Shown: in pieces, positions 54,026 through 62,151 of the stretch
Position numbering within the stretch: the stretch's first letter is position 1
How the letters are laid out: each line of letters starts with the position of its first letter
Assembly: GCF_005144585.1 (NCBI RefSeq)
Contig: NZ_SSMQ01000005.1
Coordinates: forward strand, 1 to 64,000
Origin: Polyangium fumosum
GTDB lineage: Bacteria; Myxococcota_A; Polyangia; Polyangiales; Polyangiaceae
Length of the DNA: 64,000 nucleotides
Direction: 5' to 3'
Made by a program: the position numbers and the translations under genes
Notes under the pieces: model-generated
The model's database searches: none
The model's input: the letters and a program-made list of their open reading frames with translations, nothing else
What the model was told of the DNA's origin: nothing

Positions 54026-54805
54026 GTGGATGAAGGACCCCTGCGCGTGGGCTGGCTGCTCGCGGCCGCCGCCGCGCATGGGGCGCTGTTTGGCGCGGGA
54101 TATCTGCACGACGAGGGCCGCGCCAAAGCACGCGAATTGCGCGAGGCGATCCAGGCGCAGCTCGATCCGTTCGAGGTCCCGGTCGAGGCGCCGCCGCCTG
54201 CCGAAAAACCCGCGCCCGAACCGCCGGAGGAACTGCCGCCCACGCCCCGGCCCATGGCGATGCAGTCGCCGCGGCCTCCGCAAAAGGATTCCGCCGATCA
54301 CCCGCCGAAGGAGGCCCCCGAGGAGCCGGAGCCCGTCCCGATGGCAGCGCCGCCGGTGCTGGTACAGCAGGGTCTGCCGGATCTTTCGGCCGTCACGTTC
54401 GTGAGCGGCATTGGCGAAGGCACCGGCCTCGTGTCGAGGTTCGGCGCGGGGCTTCGTGCGGCGCGCCGGTCCTCGCGCGGGGGCGGCGCGCCGTCGCCCC
54501 CGTCCCCGCCGCAGACGCCCGATCGATCCCGCCCGGCGTCGCTCCACGGGGATCGCGCGTGGGACTGCGATTTCCCGTCGGAAGCCGAAGCGGCGGGGAT
54601 CCGGAACGTGGTGGTGGAGCTGCGGATCCTCGTGCGCGCGGACGGCCGCGCGCAGCGCGTCGAGGTGGTGTCCGATCCGGGCCACGGCTTCGGCGCGCAG
54701 GCCCGGTTCTGCGCGGCGCAGCACCATTATAGGCCCGCGCTGGACCGGGATGGGCAGCCGATCCAGGCGTCGCTGGGGCCGATCCGGATCCGGTTCATGC
54801 GCTGA
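54026..54805 (+). CDS. TonB-family energy-transduction protein
   Basis: The start is a GTG at 54026, with GGGAG 7 nt upstream. One N-terminal membrane helix (WLLAAAAAHGALFGAGYL) is followed by a long Pro/Glu-rich periplasmic segment (residues 50-110) and a TonB C-terminal domain: VVVELRILVRADGRAQRVEV, then FCAAQHHYRPALDRDGQPI. TonB proteins use the proton gradient, through ExbB/ExbD, to energise outer-membrane transporters. No ExbB/D is in the window. The barrels of the glucan locus lack a visible plug, so a link to them is not supported. Confidence 0.85.
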   Translation: MDEGPLRVGWLLAAAAAHGALFGAGYLHDEGRAKARELREAIQAQLDPFEVPVEAPPPAEKPAPEPPEELPPTPRPMAMQSPRPPQKDSADHPPKEAPEEPEPVPMAAPPVLVQQGLPDLSAVTFVSGIGEGTGLVSRFGAGLRAARRSSRGGGAPSPPSPPQTPDRSRPASLHGDRAWDCDFPSEAEAAGIRNVVVELRILVRADGRAQRVEVVSDPGHGFGAQARFCAAQHHYRPALDRDGQPIQASLGPIRIRFMR

Positions 54806-55004
54806 GCACCTCCGCAAGATTCTTCCAAACGGCCCCTCCTCCGGCCCGCGCCGCGTCCACCGCCGCCTCGTTTGCGCCTCGAACCCCGCGATTTCACGCT
54901 TTTTCGCGGGGGCGCAAGGCGCGTCCATACGCCGCGCCTCGCGGGATGCATCTTGCCCTCGTCGGCGCGCACCTCTCCCCCGCGCCCACGAGGAGCTTAC
55001 GACC

Positions 55005-56093
55005 ATGCACAGCCGTTCCCTCTCGATTGCGATCGTCTCGTTTCTGGTCTCCACCTCGGCGCTCGTCGCCGGATGCAGCGATGATCCCGCGCCCGCCTCG
55101 ACCCAAAGCACTTCGTCGGGCTCCGGCGGGAGCGGCGGCGCCGGCGGCCATGGCGGCAATGGCGGTACGGGCGGCGACGGCGGGGGCGGCGGGAGCAGCA
55201 GCGCCCCCGAGGTGGTCGCCGCGTTTGATCCCATGAAAGGCGAATACGTCGAGGGGCTCGACATCAAGGACGGCGTCGCGTACGTCGGCGCCGTCCTCAC
55301 CGGGCAAATCCTGAAGGTCGACCTCGCGACGGGCGCGATTTCACCTTTCGGCGCCATGCCCGCCTTCTCGCAAAACGGCGGCGCGCTGGTCGGCCTGACC
55401 CTCGGCCCAGACGGCGCGGTCTACGGCGCGCTCAACATCACCGCGGCGGGCGGGCCGCAGACGGGCATTTACCGCATCGCGCCCGCGGGCGGCGACGCGA
55501 CGCTCTTCGCCTCGGATCCGGCCATGATCTTCAACAACGACCTGCGCTTCGACGCGGCCGACGACCTCTTCGTCAGCGACTCGATGTCCGGCGCCATCTT
55601 CAAGGTGTCGAAGGACGGCGGCACGGTCTCGAAGTGGGTCGAGGACATGTTGCTCACGCCCGACCCGGCGATCTGCGGCGTGCAGACGAACTTCCACCTC
55701 GGCATCAATGGCTTCGTGCGCGCCGGGGACGCCTATTATGCGACGAACACCGATCGCGCCTCGATCGTGAAGATCCCCGTGAACGCGGATGGCAGCGCGG
55801 GGAAGCCCGAGGTCTTCCTGGCCACGGATTGCGCCACGCTCTCGGGCGCGGACGGGATCGCGGTGGATCCGAGCACGGGCGACCTGATCGTGGCGATCAA
55901 TTACAAGGAGACGATCCTCCGCATCGGCATGGACAAGTCGGTGAAGAGCATCGCGAGCGGCGAGCCGCTGCAATCGCCGGCCTCGCTCGTCCTCGACGAC
56001 AAGACCCTCTACATCACGAATGCGGCGTTCGCGGCGCTGGCCTCGGATCCGTCGAAGGCCAAGCCGTCGCTCGCCAAGCTCGTGCTCCCGTAG
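55005..56093 (+). CDS. secreted lipoprotein beta-propeller (SMP-30/gluconolactonase-like)
   Basis: The ATG at 55005 has GAGGAG 9 nt upstream. The signal ends at LVAGC and a Gly-rich linker follows. The mature part has repeats of a propeller kind: YVEGLDIKDGVAYVGAVLTG, LVGLTLGPDGAVYGALNIT, FNNDLRFDAADDLFVSDSMS, LSGADGIAVDPSTGDLIVAI. The SMP-30 fold binds a divalent metal and often opens lactones, but no lactonase proof is visible. Its 3' end overlaps the convergent AraC gene by 80 bp. Confidence 0.8.
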   Translation: MHSRSLSIAIVSFLVSTSALVAGCSDDPAPASTQSTSSGSGGSGGAGGHGGNGGTGGDGGGGGSSSAPEVVAAFDPMKGEYVEGLDIKDGVAYVGAVLTGQILKVDLATGAISPFGAMPAFSQNGGALVGLTLGPDGAVYGALNITAAGGPQTGIYRIAPAGGDATLFASDPAMIFNNDLRFDAADDLFVSDSMSGAIFKVSKDGGTVSKWVEDMLLTPDPAICGVQTNFHLGINGFVRAGDAYYATNTDRASIVKIPVNADGSAGKPEVFLATDCATLSGADGIAVDPSTGDLIVAINYKETILRIGMDKSVKSIASGEPLQSPASLVLDDKTLYITNAAFAALASDPSKAKPSLAKLVLP

Positions 56094-56967
56094 GCGCGGG
56101 ATCGGGCCCGGCGTCGAGGCGCGCGCGGGCGCGTGGCGGGGCGAGGTCCCGGAGCCACGCGCCCGGCGTCGTGCCGAACTCGGCCCGGAACGCGCGGGTG
56201 TAATGGCTCTGATCCGCGAAGCCGAGCGCGTAGGCGATCGCGGAGGGCGACTGCCCCTGCCGCAGCAAAAAAAGCGAACGGGTGAGGCGCAACCGGAGCT
56301 GGTAGGCGTGCGGCGGCATTCCCACCGCCGCGCGAAACGCGCGGACGAGGTGGTATTTGCTGAGGCCCGCGACCGCGGCGAGCTTGTCGAGGGGGATCTG
56401 TTCGCCGGAGTGGGCGTGCAGGTACTCGCGGGCGAGCGCGACGCCGCGCGGCTCGGAGAGCGGGCCCTTTCCCTCGGCCGCGCCGCCGAACAGACGCCGG
56501 AGGCTCGTCACGAGCCAGCTCTCCCATTCGAGGGATCCCGCCCCGGACCAGAGGCTCTGGTGAAACGCCTGCAGCCCGAGCGCGGCGACGGGATCCGCGA
56601 GCACGAGCGGCGTCTCGGGCAAGGAGAGGCGGGCGCCCGCGGCCTCTTCGAGGTAATGGGAGAACATACGAGCATCCATCGAGGCGCCGAGGTTCTCGGG
56701 CGCGTGGCCGGGGATGGCGGTGACGGCATACGTCGTATGCGCGGGCATGATCCACACGCAAGGCGCTTCGCGCGCGTCGCTGACCAGGAGCCCGCCGGCC
56801 GCCTCGGTGCGGACCATGCCACGGCGCAGCACCCCCACCAGGATCTTCGCGCTCTCGGCGCCCTCGGCCGCGAACGATCGCGCGTTCGAGCGAAAGAGCT
56901 GCACGGAGGCGCCGGTCGTGGGCGTCTGAAATTCGCACGCGTGAAAGCTCGGCGCCGGTGTTCCCAT
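56014..56967 (-). CDS. AraC-family transcriptional regulator
   Basis: A cupin-like sensor region at about residues 10-140 (FQTPTTGASVQLFRS, VWIMPAHTTYAV) is followed by the double HTH at about residues 188-285 (LDKLAAVAGLSKYHLVRAFR and PSAIAYALGFADQSHYTRAF). The 50-residue tail after the HTH is low-complexity, because it is read antisense to the 3' end of the propeller gene. The ATG at 56967 (MGTPAPSFHAC) is the best start; longer starts add no conserved sequence. The 44-bp repeat array lies upstream. Confidence 0.9.
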   Translation of the reverse strand: MGTPAPSFHACEFQTPTTGASVQLFRSNARSFAAEGAESAKILVGVLRRGMVRTEAAGGLLVSDAREAPCVWIMPAHTTYAVTAIPGHAPENLGASMDARMFSHYLEEAAGARLSLPETPLVLADPVAALGLQAFHQSLWSGAGSLEWESWLVTSLRRLFGGAAEGKGPLSEPRGVALAREYLHAHSGEQIPLDKLAAVAGLSKYHLVRAFRAAVGMPPHAYQLRLRLTRSLFLLRQGQSPSAIAYALGFADQSHYTRAFRAEFGTTPGAWLRDLAPPRARARLDAGPDPAPTGARAWRATAWPSTDPRPAPRTPHS

Positions 56968-57051
56968 TCTCGATGCAATCGTAGCATCGTTCCTCGATGC
57001 ACAGAAGGACGAGCCGGGGCTGGACACGGGGCCCCCCATCGTCCTCCGCAC

Positions 57052-57385
57052 GCCGACAACGATGACCGAGGGGGTCGCCTCGCGTCGACTCCCTCGGTCG
57101 ACGATGACCGGCGGGGGTCGACGCGAGGCTATCCCCTTCGGTCGACGATGACCGGCGGGGGTCGACGCGAGGATACCCCCTTCGGTCGACGATGACCGGC
57201 GGGGGTCGACGCGAGGATACCCCCTCGGGAGACGACGACCGGCGGGGGTCGACGCGAGGATACCCCCTTCGGTCGACGACGACCGGCGGGGGTCGACGCG
57301 AGGATACCCCCTTCGGTCGACGATGACCGGCGGGGGTCGACGCGAGGCGACCCCCTTGGTCTACGAGGATCGGCGGGGACGGGCC
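57052..57385. repeat. tandem array of a 44-bp repeat with internal hairpins
   Basis: About six copies (starts at 57096, 57140, 57184, 57227, 57271 and 57315) of a 44-bp unit run head to tail, with degenerate units at both ends. Each unit has GGTCGACGATGACC, a short inverted repeat, and GGGGGTCGACGCGAGG followed by ATACCCCC, a second G/C stem. Two copies of the GTCGAC palindrome lie in each unit. Adjacent units differ by single substitutions. This fills most of the 449-bp gap between the AraC gene (56967) and the lipoprotein gene (58127 to 57417). It may be an intergenic repeat family or a protein-binding array. Confidence 0.9.
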
Positions 57386-57416
57386 TTGCTCACCGGGTGA
57401 TCGTCACCTCGATCGG

Positions 57417-58127
57417 CTACTTCAGCGACGGATCGCCACCACGCCAGTCGCTGAATGCACCCCGCTCGCGTCGACACTCCACCACCACGACGCGTTTGTT
57501 CGCCTCGGAGGACGTGCCCCACTGCGAGGGCATGAGGAGAGCGCTGGTGCCCTCGCCGCAGGCGCTCATGATCTGCGGGCGAACCGCTTCGACTTCCTTG
57601 GGGCCCTTGGCCGCGGCAGGCGCCTCGCCGCACGACGTGAAATGCCACCCGCGCTTCTTGGGCGGCGAAATCTTCGGATCGGTCCAGCCCCCCGGCGTAG
57701 CCATGCTCTCGACCCATACCTGTCGAATGCCACACGCGGTGACGGACGCCGATTCGAATTCCGTGAACGCCTTCTCGCACTGCGCCCGCATCGCGGCGGC
57801 CGTCAGCTCGCCTTTCGAGGTGGTGAGCTTCGCCTCGGGATAATCGCGGGCGAAGGTCTTCCAGGAGTGCTTCGAGAACGTATCGTCCGGCGCGACGTCG
57901 CCGCCGCAGGCCCAGAGTTTCTCCCGCGCAGCGGCGCGCGCCTTCACGTCGGCCTCGGTCGCGAGGTCCAAAGGCGCGCTGACGCCGAGGGCCGCGTCGA
58001 ACTCGGCGAGCCGGGCATTCGCCAAATCCGGATCCGGGGAGCGGCCGCCGCCTCCCGCGATCGCCCCGAGACAACCGGTCCCGAACAGAACCAGCACGTT
58101 CGTCACGACCAGGAGCCCGTATTTCAT
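57417..58127 (-). CDS. putative lipoprotein of unknown function
   Basis: The start MKYGLLVVTNVLVLFGTGC has a signal and lipobox GTGC (C19). About 217 residues follow, with four to six cysteines (WACGGD, AQCEKAFTEF, TACGIRQVWVE, TSCGEA, MSACGEG) and no recognised domain. The protein is Ala/Lys-rich in its middle, as if coiled. It is the last in a run of minus-strand genes and is separated by 83 bp from the P460-like gene. It may be a periplasmic or outer-membrane protein. Confidence 0.6.
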   Translation of the reverse strand: MKYGLLVVTNVLVLFGTGCLGAIAGGGGRSPDPDLANARLAEFDAALGVSAPLDLATEADVKARAAAREKLWACGGDVAPDDTFSKHSWKTFARDYPEAKLTTSKGELTAAAMRAQCEKAFTEFESASVTACGIRQVWVESMATPGGWTDPKISPPKKRGWHFTSCGEAPAAAKGPKEVEAVRPQIMSACGEGTSALLMPSQWGTSSEANKRVVVVECRRERGAFSDWRGGDPSLK

Positions 58128-58210
58128 GAAGACCGGCTATGCCGGGTGCCCTCCCCTGTCAAGCACGAAGGAGCGGCATTGCGCCTGGAAGTGGCGGTTT
58201 CAGTGGATGT

Positions 58211-58933
58211 TCAATTGTCGCCGTTTTGCGAGGGGTCCAGACCGAACACTCGCTCATGACGCGCGCTCACGTGGCAACCCATGCACGACGCGACGCGCCC
58301 TGCGGACGTCACCTCCCCCTCGGGCGTGACCGTTCCATAGACCCACCCCGCGTCCGTGCCCGGCGTTTCGGGCGCGACCTTGAGCACGACATACGCCCCG
58401 GCGAGGCGCGAGGCGCGGTAGACCCGGTCGCCGACCCGTACATACGGATTGAAATGGTCGGCCGTGGCGGGCATTTCCTGGAGGGCGGCGAGCTCGCCCT
58501 GGGGAATCGGCTTGTCCATGAGTTCGGGGAGATAACTCTCCTTGACGACGATCTGCCCCACCGGCTGGGGCACGGGCGCGGCGGTATGGATGATCGGGTA
58601 GGGATGCGGGTCTTTGGCAAACACCGAATAAAGCTTGCGCGCGTGGCCGCCGTCCTCTGCGGCGCTCATGCGCGTACGGCCCGGCTGGGGCATGCGGCAG
58701 AGCCAGGGCGCCCAGCGCAGTTCGTCGTCGATACGCCCCCAGGCCTTGTAGTCGCGGAACGCGGCAGCGAGGAGCGGGACGAACCGCGGATCGAGTTCGG
58801 TCGTCGTGGAGGCGCTCGCCGGAGCCGCAGGGGGTTGTGCTTCTTTGCTTTCGGTCGCCGGGGTGACGGGCTCGTCGAGAGGGCGGGTGCACCCGGGCGC
58901 GAGGGCGAGGAGGAGCAGCAGGGCAGGACGCAT
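58211..58933 (-). CDS. lipoprotein with a single c-type haem site (cytochrome P460-like)
   Basis: The start MRPALLLLLALAPGC gives a lipobox, followed by an Ala/Thr linker. The domain around DYKAWGRIDDELRWAPW, LYSVFAKDPHPYP and VGQIVVKESYLPEL, ending in VASCMGCHVSARHERVF, fits the P460-like pattern. A single CxxCH (C-M-G-C-H) near the C-terminus would bind haem c. P460 relatives oxidise hydroxylamine or NO; a role in nitrogen detoxification is inferred only. A cross-link Lys cannot be assigned from sequence alone. Confidence 0.65.
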   Translation of the reverse strand: MRPALLLLLALAPGCTRPLDEPVTPATESKEAQPPAAPASASTTTELDPRFVPLLAAAFRDYKAWGRIDDELRWAPWLCRMPQPGRTRMSAAEDGGHARKLYSVFAKDPHPYPIIHTAAPVPQPVGQIVVKESYLPELMDKPIPQGELAALQEMPATADHFNPYVRVGDRVYRASRLAGAYVVLKVAPETPGTDAGWVYGTVTPEGEVTSAGRVASCMGCHVSARHERVFGLDPSQNGDN

Positions 58934-58991
58934 GGGGCTCGATGAGACGCGCACGGTGCGCAAAGGATCTGTGCTCTATGCTCGGCGCACG

Positions 58992-60746
58992 TCACGCCAA
59001 CGACGGAGGCTGCGCGTCGGGCGCGGCGAATCGGCCGAGGACGGCAGGCGCGTCGCTGACGGAAATGAGGACGATCTCTTCGTCCGTGGCGATCACGATT
59101 CGGTCGGCGGCAGGGCTGAACGCGGCCGCGAGGATCCGCGCGTCGATCCGGAACAAGAGCTTTTCGCCGTCGCTGACCACGCCGGTGCCGTGGAGGATCC
59201 GGAATCGATTCTGCGGGGTCAACCCCATCGCCGTTGCCATCTCGCCGGCATAGGCTTCCTCGAACGGGGCCTCCGAGGAGATGCACACCGCGGGGTCCTC
59301 CGCGGAGATTTCGGATGGCATCACGGGGTCGAGCTGCGGGATTCCCGTGTCGAGGTCGAGGACGGCCGTGCTCTCCTGCTCGCCGACCCAGGCAAAGCGG
59401 CCGTCGCGCGTGCTGGCCAGCACCGCGGGCCGATCGCCGCCCCAGCGAAGGGGCGCGGGCCGGGCGCGCGTCGCCGGCGACGCGCCGTCGTCGCTGCCGT
59501 TCGACGCGTCGCCGGCGACGCTGCCGACCACGAGGTCCTCCGGCTGGTCATGTTCGAGCAAACGCAGCGGCATGTCCGCGGGATAGGTGTCGAGGTACGC
59601 GTTCGTATCGAGGTCGAGCACGGCCACGCTCGCGCGGCCCGAGACCGCGTCCCAGTATTCGTCTTTGTCGAACCAATCCCACGCGTCTCGCATCCACGCC
59701 GCCATGCGCAAGCGCGCGCCATGCACGCTCGTGGCAAGACGGCCGCACGTGGGCACGTGCGCGAGCACGTCGCCGCCGGTGGTGACGAGCCACGAGCCGT
59801 GGGGCCGCTGCACGAAGAGCCGCGCGTCGTCGACGAAGAGGAGGCCCCTGACGTCGGTCCCGACGTCCTCCGGCAAACGGCCCGGCATGCCCACGAGGCG
59901 CACGGGCGATGAAATGGGCTTCGGCTCGGGCCACGGGCGTATCGCCGCGGGCGGGGACACGGTCGCGTGCACGACGGTCTCGAAGAGGTCCTGCACCACG
60001 CGCTGCCGGGACATCAGGATCACCGGCGGCGGCGCAAGCTCGACGAGGTGGAGCTGGCTCTGCGCCGCCAGCACGAGGGCAAGCCAGGCCTCGTTGAGCG
60101 GGCCGATCCACGGGTCGACCATGGCCGGACCGAGATCGGCGTAGAAAGGACGTTGCCCCGGCGGCGGCAGCGGGACGGCGCGCGTGATCAAGACGGCCAC
60201 GAGCGCCGGATCGGCCCCGGCGCGTACCAGCGCCGCCGAGAGCGCGGAGAGGCCCGTCGCGCCGGCATTCTCGTGGGTATCCATCTCGTCGGCCGGGCGG
60301 ACGGTGTCGCCGTCGAGCCACGCTTCGCAGCGCGCGATCGCTCGAACCTGATCGGCCGACAAACGCAGCACGTCGGCCACGAGGGGCGCGAGCGCGGGGT
60401 GCAGGACGCCCACGACCTGCACGTGGCCGTAACGACGCTCGCGCAGCGCGGGCGTGGAGCAGAGGACGCCGCAGCGCTCGCACGTTTCGCCCGCGTGTTC
60501 TTCCCCGGACAGCGCGCCACACGCGCAGCGGAACAGGCTCACGGGCCCGAAGATGCACTGGCAAAAAATGCCATCGCGGACCGGCCGGCGCCTCGAGTTC
60601 GACCAGCGCCGCAGGAGGTCGCCGCTGGTGACGCGTCCAAACGAGCGAATGTCGTCGGGCGCCGCGGGGTCGAGGAGGTTCTTCTGGACCCATTGAAGGT
60701 CCGCCACGACGTCCGACGGAGAGAAAAACCGGTCTCGAAGGGACAT
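58992..60746 (-). CDS. RNA polymerase beta'-clamp-like protein fused to a propeller-like C-terminus
   Basis: A 584-residue protein that starts MSLRDRFFSPSD. Residues 25-265 follow RpoC in order: DDIRSFGRV (RpoC IRSWSFGEV), RDGIFCQCIFGPV (RDGLFCARIFGPV), and a zinc-ribbon C74-x-C76-12-C89-xx-C92 with the same spacing as E. coli RpoC C70/C72/C85/C88. RERRYGHVQVVG (RERMGHIELAS), VPLPPPGQRP (VIPPDLRP) and SRQRVVQDLFETV (NEKRMLQEAVDAL) follow. The match covers the zinc ribbon and the clamp-helix (sigma-binding) area, but the catalytic NADFDGD core is absent. Residues about 270-584 have repeats such as SVAVLDLDTN and STAVLDLDTG, which suggest a beta-propeller. I infer an RNA-polymerase or sigma interactor. 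Confidence 0.8.
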   Translation of the reverse strand: MSLRDRFFSPSDVVADLQWVQKNLLDPAAPDDIRSFGRVTSGDLLRRWSNSRRRPVRDGIFCQCIFGPVSLFRCACGALSGEEHAGETCERCGVLCSTPALRERRYGHVQVVGVLHPALAPLVADVLRLSADQVRAIARCEAWLDGDTVRPADEMDTHENAGATGLSALSAALVRAGADPALVAVLITRAVPLPPPGQRPFYADLGPAMVDPWIGPLNEAWLALVLAAQSQLHLVELAPPPVILMSRQRVVQDLFETVVHATVSPPAAIRPWPEPKPISSPVRLVGMPGRLPEDVGTDVRGLLFVDDARLFVQRPHGSWLVTTGGDVLAHVPTCGRLATSVHGARLRMAAWMRDAWDWFDKDEYWDAVSGRASVAVLDLDTNAYLDTYPADMPLRLLEHDQPEDLVVGSVAGDASNGSDDGASPATRARPAPLRWGGDRPAVLASTRDGRFAWVGEQESTAVLDLDTGIPQLDPVMPSEISAEDPAVCISSEAPFEEAYAGEMATAMGLTPQNRFRILHGTGVVSDGEKLLFRIDARILAAAFSPAADRIVIATDEEIVLISVSDAPAVLGRFAAPDAQPPSLA

Positions 60747-60851
60747 GGGCGCGATCCTCGCTCGGAGAGCTACGACGCCGCACGTACGCGACCTCCTCGG
60801 CGGCGTCAATGGGGAGCGCGCGCCCCGCGTCCCGGACAGGCTGGAGCGGAT

Positions 60852-62078
60852 TCAGGGCGAGGCGCTCGGCCGCGTCGTAATGCTGATCTGCCTCGGGACT
60901 TCCTCCGTGAACGAACCGACGGTGGTCACCTCGGCCGTTTCGCCGCGGATACGGGCGACACGAATCTCGGGGTCGATCCCATCACCGGCGTAGGCGATCA
61001 GCGCGTCGTCGCCGCAGATGCCGGGCGCCGCGCCGATCGATAACGTGGAGCTGGCCGTCGTGTCGATCGTGACAAGCTTACCCCAGCCCACGCCGGGCAC
61101 GTAGCGCAGCGCGGAGAGCGCGCCCGATGTCGAGGGAAGGGCCACGATCACGTCCCCCGCGGGGGTCGCGGTGATCGCAGGCTCGAGGCTCTGGATCTCC
61201 AGCTTGATGCTCTCCGGGGGCGACCAGACGCCGTCGTGGAGCCACGTCGCCGCGATCGTCGCGTAGGTTTCGTGATACACGACGACCACGTCGTCATTCG
61301 GGAGCACGACGGCCTGCGGAGGCGCGACGGGGATCTCGTTGCCCATGAAGACCTTCACGTCGGCGCGGCAATGCGGCTCCGTCCAGCCTCCTCCGTCCGA
61401 CCAGAAGACCTGCGCGTCGCAGAGCTCGTTCAGGGTGCCGAGGCCCACGCCGAGGACGCTGCCCTCCGTGTACGTCCGGACAGCCGAGGTCAGTTCGAAC
61501 GGCGAAAGCTTGGGATAGGGATACCAGTCGTACGCGTCCGGATCGAAATGGGCGAGGGAGGATCCTTCGCCGGCATTGCCCATGAGCAGGGAGACGCCCA
61601 CGGTGACGACCGGGCTCGGCACCAGCGGGAACCAGCCCTGGACATCGTAGAGGTCGAATTTCGTGCCATCGCCGGTCACCATGAAATGGCTCAGCGCGGA
61701 GTCCGTGCTCGTCTCGATCCAGTACACGCCGAGGTGACCATAGACATCCACGTACGTCGTCATCCGATCCGCGCCCTGCATCGGATAGGAGGGCGTGATC
61801 CACTTGCCCTCGTGATGGACGATGACCTTGCCGCTCTGCCATCCGGCGGCCGCGACCATCGCGGCCTCGCCCGGCGCGCACGTGGGCGCGGGGAGGCCGC
61901 CGCTGCCGCCGCTGCCACCGGTGGACGACGAGGACACGCTCGTGTCTGCGCTGGAGGCGCTGCCCCCGCCTCCCGCGCCCGTCGCCTCGATGTCGACCTC
62001 GCTCCCGCACGCCGCGAGCGCGGACAAGATCGCGCCTGCCGCGATTGCGCGCCTGCGGGCGCTCACGATCTGGAACAT
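60852..62078 (-). CDS. secreted lipoprotein with a sialidase-like/propeller repeat domain
   Basis: The start MFQIVSARRRAIAAGAILS has GGAGGAGG 5 nt upstream and a lipobox ALAAC, followed by a Gly/Ser linker. The rest is Trp- and Asp-rich with recurring blocks (LGVYWIETSTDSALSHFMV, VVVVYHETYATIAATWLHD, EPAITATPAGDVIVALPST). These are spaced like blades of a six-bladed propeller. I do not recognise a precise family or enzyme motif. It is in the minus-strand run with the CapA, RpoC-like and P460-like genes. Confidence 0.7.
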   Translation of the reverse strand: MFQIVSARRRAIAAGAILSALAACGSEVDIEATGAGGGGSASSADTSVSSSSTGGSGGSGGLPAPTCAPGEAAMVAAAGWQSGKVIVHHEGKWITPSYPMQGADRMTTYVDVYGHLGVYWIETSTDSALSHFMVTGDGTKFDLYDVQGWFPLVPSPVVTVGVSLLMGNAGEGSSLAHFDPDAYDWYPYPKLSPFELTSAVRTYTEGSVLGVGLGTLNELCDAQVFWSDGGGWTEPHCRADVKVFMGNEIPVAPPQAVVLPNDDVVVVYHETYATIAATWLHDGVWSPPESIKLEIQSLEPAITATPAGDVIVALPSTSGALSALRYVPGVGWGKLVTIDTTASSTLSIGAAPGICGDDALIAYAGDGIDPEIRVARIRGETAEVTTVGSFTEEVPRQISITTRPSASP

Positions 62079-62151
62079 GATGCCTCCTCCGTTCGCCCGC
62101 CCCGATCGAGCAGGCACGACGAGGGTGGCCGCGCGGCGTCGGCCGCGCACC

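Noticed and set aside
57052-57385. CRISPR array
   Set aside because: The 44-bp units are directly adjacent, with no spacers of unique sequence, and no cas genes are nearby.
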